Shown here piece after piece: positions 1 to 5,463 of a DNA stretch of 24,697 nt; position 1 is the first letter of the stretch, and every line of letters begins with the position of its first letter. The DNA lies in contig NZ_JBFNEO010000016.1 in assembly GCF_040797585.1 (NCBI RefSeq), positions 1 through 24,697 on the forward strand, in the 5' to 3' direction. The DNA comes from Clostridium_Z sp040797585 (lineage in GTDB: Bacteria; Bacillota; Clostridia; Clostridiales; Clostridiaceae). The notes beneath the pieces are model-generated. The model saw only the letters and a list, made by a program, of their open reading frames with translations, was not told the origin of the DNA and ran no database searches. Position numbers and translations under genes: made by a program.

Positions 1-399
1 ACATGCATTTAAGGGATTTATAATCTCAAGTTCTGATGATTTTTTCTTATACTTTCCAAGAAGCTTATAGGTTTCTCCTATTTTAAAAGTCATCTTTATA
101 TAAGGCTGATTAAACCAAACTGCCCTAACCTTTATTCCTTTATAATTAAATATAAGTGTTGTTAATGTCTTTCTACTCTGAGTTCTAATATCTCTTTTAA
201 TCTCAACTAAAGTGCAATCTAAAGCAATCTTTTGTTTTTCATCTATATCCTCTAAATCTATGTTTAAATCTATATTCTCATAATCTCTTGGAAAATATAA
301 AAGTAGGTCTAGAATTGTATATATACCAGCTTTATTTAAAGCCTCTTCTGCCTTTGGTCCAACTCCCTTTAACTCATGAACATAGCTATAAATATTCAC
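1..399 (-). CDS. recG: ATP-dependent DNA helicase RecG, N-terminal part (cut by window edge)
   Basis: RecG remodels stalled replication forks and branched DNA. Only the first 133 codons are in the window. The protein starts with a GTG codon at 397-399, preceded by an AAGGAG ribosome site, and reads VNIYSYVHELKGVGPKAEEA, followed by the typical LLLYFPRDYE segment near residue 40 and an OB-fold-like wedge region ending LEIINP. These are hallmarks of the RecG wedge domain; the helicase motifs lie beyond the left edge. It is downstream of the fakA-like gene, the usual Bacillus/Clostridium position. A terminator-like hairpin sits between the two genes, so recG may get only part of the upstream transcription. 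Confidence 0.93.
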   Translation of the reverse strand, partial: MNIYSYVHELKGVGPKAEEALNKAGIYTILDLLLYFPRDYENIDLNIDLEDIDEKQKIALDCTLVEIKRDIRTQSRKTLTTLIFNYKGIKVRAVWFNQPYIKMTFKIGETYKLLGKYKKKSSELEIINPLNAC

Positions 400-412
400 T
401 GAATCATCTCCT

Positions 413-440
413 TAAAATAAAAAAAGCCCTAAGGCTTTCT
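413..440 (-). terminator. Rho-independent terminator after fakA
   Basis: On the minus strand the arms AAAGCC (433-438) and GGCTTT (423-428) enclose a 4-nt loop and run into a T-rich tract. It lies directly after the fakA stop codon and before the recG ribosome site. The stem is only 6 bp, so it may terminate only in part and act as an attenuator between fakA and recG. Confidence 0.65.
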
Positions 441-446
441 TTATAT

Positions 447-2096
447 TTATTCAACAGAAATTATAAAGTAATATAACGGCTGCTCACCCTTATACATTTG
501 AATGTCTAAGTCTTCGTATTGCTCTTCAAGACTCTCTTGTAGGCTCTTAGCCTTTTCTTCATCTATATCACTACCATAGAAAAGTGTTATTAAAGAACTA
601 TCTTCATCCACCATAGCTTTTATAACCTCATTAGCGGTTTCTATGGCATCTTCTCCAACTTCTTTAATTTTACCTTCTACAAGACCTAGGATATTTCCCT
701 CTTTTATTATATTTCCATCCATTTCTGTATCTCTAACTGCATAGGTTATAGATCCTGTTTTAACGCTGCTAATAGCATCTTCCATGGCTAAAATATTACC
801 TTCAATTTCAGCTTCTGGATTAAACATTGTAACACAAACTATTCCTTGAGGAATTGTCTTTGTTGGTATAACTACAACATTTTTATCTTCCGAAAGATCT
901 GATGCTTGATTTGCAGCCATTATTATGTTTTTATTATTTGGCAATATAAATATATTCTCTGCATTTATACTACTAATAGCTTTCATTATGTCCTCTGTAC
1001 TTGGGTTCATTGTTTGACCACCCTCAATTACATGATCAACACCAAGATCTTCAAAAATATCCTTTATTCCTTGACCCATAGCTACAGAAACAAAAGCATA
1101 TTTTTTTCTTTCAGAGGCTTCATTAGAAATAGCAGTCTCTATTTCCTCATATTCATTATCGTCTATTACAAGACTTCTATGTTCTTCTCTCATATTATCT
1201 ATCTTTATCTTAGATAATTCTCCTAAAGTAACTGCTTTTCCTAAAACTGCTCCTGGATCATTAGTATGAATATGAACCTTTATTACATCATCATATCCAA
1301 CTACTATCATAGAATCTCCAAGGGCTTCAATTGAGTTTTTAAAGTCATCTGCTTTATCTGCATTTCCTAAAATTATAAACTCTGTACAATAACCAAATTT
1401 TATGTCCTCTGAATTTATCTCTAAATTATTAGCAGCAGATACCTTCTCCTTAGAAGCTACTGCATCCTGGATAACTGCCTTTATATCAGCAGCTAATGCC
1501 TCATGCATTCCCTTTAATATAATTAAAAGTCCCATTCCACCTGAGTCTACTACTTTTGCACTTTTAAGTACTGGAAGCATTTCTGGAGTCCTGTTTAACA
1601 TTTCATTACTCTTTATACATACTTCTTCCATTAACTCTGTTATATCCTTCTTCTTAGAAGCTACAGCTGCTTCTCCTGCTGCTCTCACCACAGTAAGGAT
1701 AGTACCCTCTATAGGTCTCATAACAGCCTTATATGCCGCTTTACTGCCTTCTAACAATGCACTTGAGAACTCTTGAAAATCTGCTTCTTCTTTTCCTTCA
1801 AGTCCTTTAGATATTCCTCTTAATATCTGAGATAATATTACCCCTGAATTTCCTCTTGCTCCCATCAGAGCTCCCTTAGCAAGTCTTTTAGACACTTCGC
1901 TAATAGATGAAACATCCATATTTTCTATTTCTTTTACCGCAGATCTAAAAGTCATGGACATGTTAGTTCCTGTATCCCCATCTGGTACCGGAAACACGTT
2001 TAAAGAATTTACAAACTCTTTCTGATCTTCTAATCTATTTGAAGCATTTATAACCATGTTATAAAAATGTTCACCATTTATTTTTGAATACTTCAT
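447..2096 (-). CDS. fakA: Fatty acid kinase, DAK2-domain ATP-binding subunit (FakA/YloV)
   Basis: The protein (549 aa) matches the FakA/YloV family, which phosphorylates fatty acids bound to a DegV-type FakB partner so that exogenous fatty acids enter phospholipid synthesis. The DAK2 nucleotide site is visible as NVFPVPDGDTGTNM near residues 33-46 and GARGNSGVILSQILRG near residues 79-94. The middle and C-terminal domains typical of the family follow, giving the full usual length. The ATG at 2094-2096 has a GGAGG site 7 nt upstream. It follows the Asp23-family gene by 11 nt, a conserved pair. No FakB gene is in the window. The kinase role comes from family knowledge; older annotation calls it a dihydroxyacetone kinase-like protein. 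Confidence 0.92.
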   Translation of the reverse strand: MKYSKINGEHFYNMVINASNRLEDQKEFVNSLNVFPVPDGDTGTNMSMTFRSAVKEIENMDVSSISEVSKRLAKGALMGARGNSGVILSQILRGISKGLEGKEEADFQEFSSALLEGSKAAYKAVMRPIEGTILTVVRAAGEAAVASKKKDITELMEEVCIKSNEMLNRTPEMLPVLKSAKVVDSGGMGLLIILKGMHEALAADIKAVIQDAVASKEKVSAANNLEINSEDIKFGYCTEFIILGNADKADDFKNSIEALGDSMIVVGYDDVIKVHIHTNDPGAVLGKAVTLGELSKIKIDNMREEHRSLVIDDNEYEEIETAISNEASERKKYAFVSVAMGQGIKDIFEDLGVDHVIEGGQTMNPSTEDIMKAISSINAENIFILPNNKNIIMAANQASDLSEDKNVVVIPTKTIPQGIVCVTMFNPEAEIEGNILAMEDAISSVKTGSITYAVRDTEMDGNIIKEGNILGLVEGKIKEVGEDAIETANEVIKAMVDEDSSLITLFYGSDIDEEKAKSLQESLEEQYEDLDIQMYKGEQPLYYFIISVE

Positions 2097-2107
2097 TCTG
2101 TGACCTC

Positions 2108-2455
2108 CTAGACTCTTACACCTTGTACATTCACTGTTACACTGTTAACTTTTAAACCTGTATAATTTTCCACATTATATTTAACCTTTTGAATTATATT
2201 ATCTGCTATAACAGATATTTTTGTTCCATATTGAACTACAACAAAAAGTTCTATATTAAGCTCATCATTTTTACTATTTATCTTAACACCCTTGCTTAGG
2301 TTCTCAGCTCTCATAAGCTCCCAAAATCCGTCAGTGGCATTCTTTGAAGCCATTCCAACGACTCCGTAGCATTCCATAGTAGAAATTCCTACTATATTAG
2401 CTATAACTTCTTCTGAATATCCTACATATCCACTTTCATTGGAAAAACCTATCAT
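2108..2455 (-). CDS. yloU: Asp23/Gls24 family protein (YloU-like)
   Basis: This small Asp23/Gls24-family protein (115 aa from the chosen start) has the family pattern EEVIANIVGISTMECYGVVG near the N-terminus and VQYGTKISVIADNI further on, and ends in VNVQGVRV, very like Bacillus YloU. Family members are cytoplasmic and linked to the cell envelope or stress; the exact role is unknown. Two ATGs lie close together. The one at 2459-2461 is only 3 nt from the GGAGG site, while the one at 2453-2455 is 9 nt away, so I chose the latter. A good sigma-A promoter lies just upstream, and fakA follows in the same operon. Confidence 0.9.
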   Translation of the reverse strand: MIGFSNESGYVGYSEEVIANIVGISTMECYGVVGMASKNATDGFWELMRAENLSKGVKINSKNDELNIELFVVVQYGTKISVIADNIIQKVKYNVENYTGLKVNSVTVNVQGVRV

Positions 2456-2490
2456 ACTCATTCTCCTCCTTGAAAAAATCCATATAGTAT

Positions 2491-2519
2491 ATTCTATATT
2501 AATTATGCAATTTATTCAA
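2491..2519 (-). promoter_or_regulatory. Sigma-A promoter for yloU-fakA
   Basis: On the minus strand a TTGAAT -35 (2514-2519) and a TAGAAT -10 (2491-2496) are separated by 17 bp. They stand about 30 nt before the yloU ribosome site. This is a near-consensus vegetative promoter, read from sequence only. Confidence 0.7.
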
Positions 2520-2570
2520 GGAAATTAAAAAAGTTAATTATTTATTTTTTAAGATATGTTAATATTTCAC

Positions 2571-2600
2571 TTGCAAACCACCTTTACTTTGTGTTAGAAT
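2571..2600 (+). promoter_or_regulatory. Sigma-A promoter for rpmB
   Basis: A TTGCAA -35 (2571-2576) and a TAGAAT -10 (2595-2600) are spaced by 18 bp and point toward rpmB. The predicted leader is about 50 nt and holds a 14-bp palindrome before the AGGAGGTG ribosome site. It diverges from the yloU promoter, with roughly 50 bp between the two -35 boxes. Confidence 0.7.
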
Positions 2601-2616
2601 AATTTACGTTATGATT

Positions 2617-2630
2617 GAAGAATATTCTTC
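2617..2630. repeat. Perfect 14-bp palindrome in the rpmB leader
   Basis: The sequence GAAGAATATTCTTC is its own reverse complement. It lies between the rpmB promoter and the AGGAGGTG ribosome site at 2641-2648. It could be a DNA operator or a small leader hairpin; nothing else in the sequence decides between these. Confidence 0.5.
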
Positions 2631-2655
2631 GTAGGGTTAGAGGAGGTGTTTTATA

Positions 2656-2847
2656 ATGTCAAGAAGATGCGAAGTTTGCAACAAGGGTGTTATTTCTGGA
2701 GTACAGTACAGCCACTCTCACAGACAATCAAAGAGAAAGTGGGCTCCAAACATAAAGAAAGTTAAGGCAGTAGTTAACGGAACACCTAAAACTGTTCATG
2801 TTTGTACAAGATGCTTAAGATCCGGAAAGGTTCAACGTGCTATATAA
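2656..2847 (+). CDS. rpmB: 50S ribosomal protein L28 (bL28)
   Basis: The protein (63 aa, the usual length) is a large-subunit ribosomal protein. It begins MSRRCEVCNKGV and carries two CxxC pairs (C6/C9 and C51/C54), the zinc-binding form of L28. The stretch YSHSHRQSKRKWAPNIKKVK is strongly diagnostic. A strong AGGAGGTG site precedes the ATG by 7 nt. It is on the opposite strand to its neighbours, as I recall also holds for Bacillus, with its own promoter and a double terminator. Confidence 0.97.
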   Translation: MSRRCEVCNKGVISGVQYSHSHRQSKRKWAPNIKKVKAVVNGTPKTVHVCTRCLRSGKVQRAI

Positions 2848-2906
2848 AAATGCAAAACAAAAAATGCAGTTGTAAATAACAATTGCATTTTTTATTTTGC
2901 ATTTTT
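2846..2906 (+). terminator. Nested double-stem terminator after rpmB
   Basis: An inner stem of 15 pairs (2859-2873 with 2879-2893, one G-U, 5-nt loop) is followed by T-rich sequence. A second outer pair of arms, AAAAATGCAAAA (2846-2857) and TTTTGCATTTTT (2895-2906), encloses it. The A- and T-rich flanks mean that it could stop transcription from both sides, separating rpmB from the converging spoVM. Confidence 0.8.
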
Positions 2907-2921
2907 TCATGATCTTTTGTT

Positions 2922-2990
2922 CTACTTTCTTTTAAATATTTTTATTATTCTAGATATAAATTTAGGTACTTTAATTGCAATAATTTTCAT
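2922..2990 (-). CDS. spoVM: Stage V sporulation protein M (SpoVM), 22 aa
   Basis: SpoVM is a tiny amphipathic helix that marks the convex forespore membrane and anchors the SpoIVA coat base. The 22-residue product starts MKIIAIKVPKF and ends KIFKRK. It matches the known SpoVM pattern: K2, I6-K7, the key proline P9, then K10-F11 and a basic amphipathic helix. A GGGAGG site lies 5 nt before the ATG at 2988-2990. The position between thiN and rpmB is the conserved location of spoVM in spore formers, which strongly supports the call despite its size. It follows the small membrane protein gene by 27 nt and is probably co-transcribed with it. It shows that the organism is a spore former. Confidence 0.9.
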   Translation of the reverse strand: MKIIAIKVPKFISRIIKIFKRK

Positions 2991-3017
2991 AACATCCTCC
3001 CACTAAGTATTTATATA

Positions 3018-3182
3018 TTATCTTCTAAAGCATTCAGCAACATACCACCCTACATAAACTAAGGCTGCCCCTGCTACTAAAAGCCACCCCCATATAGGAA
3101 CAAGTACAGCAAGTAAAATACCTGTACCCACTGCTCCTATAACCATACCAATAACTGTTCTTGGACAAAATTTTCTAGACAA
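3018..3182 (-). CDS. Small membrane protein of unknown function upstream of spoVM
   Basis: I do not recognise a named family. From a TTG start at 3180-3182 the product is 54 aa: SRKFCPRTVIGM, then two hydrophobic stretches (about residues 11-29 and 31-46, with a PIWGW turn), then a short tail ending ECFRR. It looks like a two-pass membrane protein. I chose TTG because GGTGAT, a perfect match to the 16S 3' end, sits 4 nt before it. The in-frame ATG at 3210-3212 would give 64 aa but has no ribosome site. The gene ends 27 nt before spoVM, so a sporulation role is plausible but inferred. Its ribosome site is inside a 16-bp inverted repeat (3188-3243). Confidence 0.6.
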   Translation of the reverse strand: MSRKFCPRTVIGMVIGAVGTGILLAVLVPIWGWLLVAGAALVYVGWYVAECFRR

Positions 3183-3187
3183 AAATA

Positions 3188-3243
3188 TCACCAAAAAATT
3201 ACTTGCTTTCATATTATTATATGATATAGTAATTTTTTGGTGA
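3188..3243 (-). promoter_or_regulatory. 16-bp inverted repeat hiding a ribosome site, with a -10 box in its loop
   Basis: Perfect 16-nt arms (3228-3243 and 3188-3203) enclose a 24-nt loop. In minus-strand RNA the downstream arm ends in GGUGA, the Shine-Dalgarno sequence of the small membrane protein gene, so RNA read through from thiN would hide it. The loop contains CATATAATA (3215-3223 on the minus strand). This includes a perfect TATAAT and also resembles sigma-E/sigma-K -10 elements, with an AC 16 nt upstream as in sigma-K promoters. RNA started there would lack the upstream arm. The repeat is read directly; its regulatory role is inference. It could instead be a weak terminator for the thiN operon. 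Confidence 0.5.
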
Positions 3244-3285
3244 CTAAGTGTAGATTATTTTAAAAATACCTACTTAAATATATAA

Positions 3286-3921
3286 TTAATCCTTTGAGTA
3301 TATAACCATAACTACTCCTTCATTAAAGCTAATATCCATAGTGTCTTTAATGAATTCGTTAGATACAGTAATACACTCCCCAAAGGTCAAATCATGGTCA
3401 TAAAGATCATATTTAGCATCTCTTATATTAAATCCTCTAACCCTATGTCTAAATCCTTGGAATCCGATATATTTCATACCCTCATCCTTTAAAGTGGTAC
3501 TTTCATTTACTAGAAAAATTATATTATTATCATCTATAATTTTTCCTTTTATATTTCTCTCTAAGCATTTGTTAAGAAGGCCAATATTACCAAATACATG
3601 ATCCATTCTAGTACCTGTGCATCCTAAAAGGACTATTTCCTTTGGGTTATACTCTAATGCTATATTTAAAGCCAGCTCACTGTCAGTAAAATCTTTTTCC
3701 TTAGGGTATACCTTCATATTAATATTTTTTTTCTTAATTTCTTCTAAAATTTCCTCATCTATAGAGTCAAAATCCCCTAATAATATATTAGGATATATAT
3801 TATTCTCAGATAAATATTGGGCTCCTCTATCTGCTGCAATTATAAGATCAGAACTTTTGCAATTGTTTGTTAAAAGATCTGGTGAAGGTTCTTTCCCTCC
3901 ACCTACTATAACTATTTTCAT
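3286..3921 (-). CDS. thiN: Thiamine pyrophosphokinase
   Basis: The enzyme transfers pyrophosphate from ATP to thiamine, making the cofactor thiamine diphosphate in the cytoplasm. The 211-aa product has the family motifs in order: ADRGAQYL near residue 30, GDFDSI at 49-54, KDFTDSELAL from 76 and GTRMDH at 103-108, then the C-terminal substrate-binding domain with the SNE segment. The length is normal. It begins 2 nt after the rpe stop codon and is the last clearly coupled gene of the long priA-thiN operon. Confidence 0.95.
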   Translation of the reverse strand: MKIVIVGGGKEPSPDLLTNNCKSSDLIIAADRGAQYLSENNIYPNILLGDFDSIDEEILEEIKKKNINMKVYPKEKDFTDSELALNIALEYNPKEIVLLGCTGTRMDHVFGNIGLLNKCLERNIKGKIIDDNNIIFLVNESTTLKDEGMKYIGFQGFRHRVRGFNIRDAKYDLYDHDLTFGECITVSNEFIKDTMDISFNEGVVMVIYSKD

Positions 3922-3923
3922 AA

Positions 3924-4574
3924 TTAAAGTGCCTCTCTAAGTTTTTTTACATTTTCCTCTATCTCTCCATTTTTAAATACAGCAGAACCTGCAACTATAA
4001 CATCCGCTCCAGAATTTACAACACTTTTTATATTAGAATCATCCACTCCTCCATCTACTTGTATCATAACTTCATGGTTTAATTCTATAGAAAGATCCTT
4101 TACTTCCTTTACCTTATCTGAAGCATAACTTATGTACTTTTGTCCTCCAAACCCTGGATTTACCGACATTATTAAAACCATATCTAAAGATTTAAATATA
4201 TTCTTTATAGAAGAAACTGGTGTTCCTGGATTTAAAGCAACTGCAGCCTTTACTCCAAAGCTCTTAATATAGTTTATAGTTCTATCTATATGTCTATCTG
4301 CTTCGTAATGTATAGTTATTATATCTGCCCCTGCATCTACAAAGTCTTTTATGTATCTTGAAGGTTCTTCAATCATTAAATGAACATCAAAAGTCTTATC
4401 TGTAAGGCTCCTTATGGACTTCATTATAGGCGCTCCAAAAGATATGTTAGGAACAAAACTTCCATCCATAACATCTATATGAATCATATTTATATCTGTT
4501 CTATTTAATCTTTCTATCTGTTCTCCAAGTTTTGAAAAGTCTGCGGATAATATTGACGGTGATAATTTTACCAT
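3924..4574 (-). CDS. rpe: Ribulose-phosphate 3-epimerase
   Basis: This TIM-barrel enzyme interconverts ribulose 5-phosphate and xylulose 5-phosphate in the pentose phosphate pathway. The 216-aa protein shows SPSILSADF at the start, the metal-binding HIDVMDGSFVPN (H32, D34), DVHLM (H65), MSVNPGFGGQK around residues 136-146 and VDGGV at 173-177 (D174). All expected metal ligands and catalytic aspartates are present. The ATG overlaps the end of rsgA by 7 nt, so the two are probably translationally coupled. Confidence 0.97.
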   Translation of the reverse strand: MVKLSPSILSADFSKLGEQIERLNRTDINMIHIDVMDGSFVPNISFGAPIMKSIRSLTDKTFDVHLMIEEPSRYIKDFVDAGADIITIHYEADRHIDRTINYIKSFGVKAAVALNPGTPVSSIKNIFKSLDMVLIMSVNPGFGGQKYISYASDKVKEVKDLSIELNHEVMIQVDGGVDDSNIKSVVNSGADVIVAGSAVFKNGEIEENVKKLREAL

Positions 4575-5437
4575 TTTTTCTTTTTCCCCCTTTGAATCTC
4601 TTCTAATGTTTTTAAATAAAAATCATATCTAAAATCACTTATATTTCCTTTTTCTACAGCATCTTTAACTGAACAATTAGGCTCTTTATGATGAAGACAA
4701 GTTGAGAACTTGCATAGCCCATTATAATTTTTAAACTCTGGGAAGCAATGCATTAAATCTTCTTCTTCTATAAATGTAATATCTATATTGGAAAACCCTG
4801 GAGTATCAACTAAAAACCCTTCCTCTACATCTATAAGCTCACTATGTCTTGTAGTATGTTTACCTCTCCCAAGCTTCTTACTAACCTCTCCTGTTTCCAT
4901 AAGCTCTCTTCCACTAAATTTATTTAATAATGTTGATTTTCCCGCTCCAGAAGGGCCACATAAAACAGTTACATTATCTTTAAGCCTTTCCTTTAAGCTT
5001 TCTATATTATACCCTTCTTTAGCTTTTATAGGAATAACTTCATATCCTATATTATTAAGTAGAAATTTAAAATCTTCTAACTCTTCTTCTGTACATAGAT
5101 CTATTTTATTTAGACATACCACTGCTCTTATATTGTTATGCTCACATAATACTAAAAACCTATTCAATAAATCCATATTTATATCTGGATTTTTAGCAGC
5201 AAATACTACAAAGGCCTGAGTTACATTGGAAACTAAAGGTCTTATAAGTTCTGAGGATCTTTTAAGTATTTCTTCTATGATCCCCTTATCATTATTAACA
5301 CTTATTTCTACCTTATCTCCAACTATAGGGGTAAGTCCATTATACCTGAACTTACCCCTTGCTTTACATTCTATAACCTGATTATTAACCTTTACGTAGT
5401 AGAAGCCACCTATGCCTTTTATTATAGTTCCTTGCAT
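4568..5437 (-). CDS. rsgA: Small ribosomal subunit biogenesis GTPase RsgA (CpgA/YloQ)
   Basis: RsgA is a circularly permuted GTPase that checks late 30S subunit assembly. The 289-aa protein has an N-terminal OB-fold, then the permuted G motifs: NKID (110-113, G4), GPSGAGKST (161-169, G1) and DTPGF (from 211, G3). A C-terminal zinc knuckle follows with C242, C247, H249 and C255. The ATG has a clean AGGAGGA site. It sits between prkC and rpe. In Bacillus the homologue CpgA is a known PrkC substrate, so the adjacency is functionally sensible. The tail KKKKW overlaps the rpe start. Confidence 0.96.
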   Translation of the reverse strand: MQGTIIKGIGGFYYVKVNNQVIECKARGKFRYNGLTPIVGDKVEISVNNDKGIIEEILKRSSELIRPLVSNVTQAFVVFAAKNPDINMDLLNRFLVLCEHNNIRAVVCLNKIDLCTEEELEDFKFLLNNIGYEVIPIKAKEGYNIESLKERLKDNVTVLCGPSGAGKSTLLNKFSGRELMETGEVSKKLGRGKHTTRHSELIDVEEGFLVDTPGFSNIDITFIEEEDLMHCFPEFKNYNGLCKFSTCLHHKEPNCSVKDAVEKGNISDFRYDFYLKTLEEIQRGKKKKW

Positions 5438-5463
5438 AATTCCTCCTACAGGATTATTTTTTG

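Noticed and set aside
906..1776. Plus-strand open frames inside fakA
   Set aside because: They are antisense frames over a well-supported gene, have no ribosome sites and resemble no protein family.
2611..2634. Seven-codon upstream frame in the rpmB leader
   Set aside because: It has no ribosome site and no sign of function; it is explained by chance plus the palindrome.
3188..3243. Reading the repeat before the small membrane protein as an ordinary terminator
   Set aside because: The T run is inside the stem and the arms are AT-rich, so it is a poor terminator; kept as a possible alternative rather than the main call.
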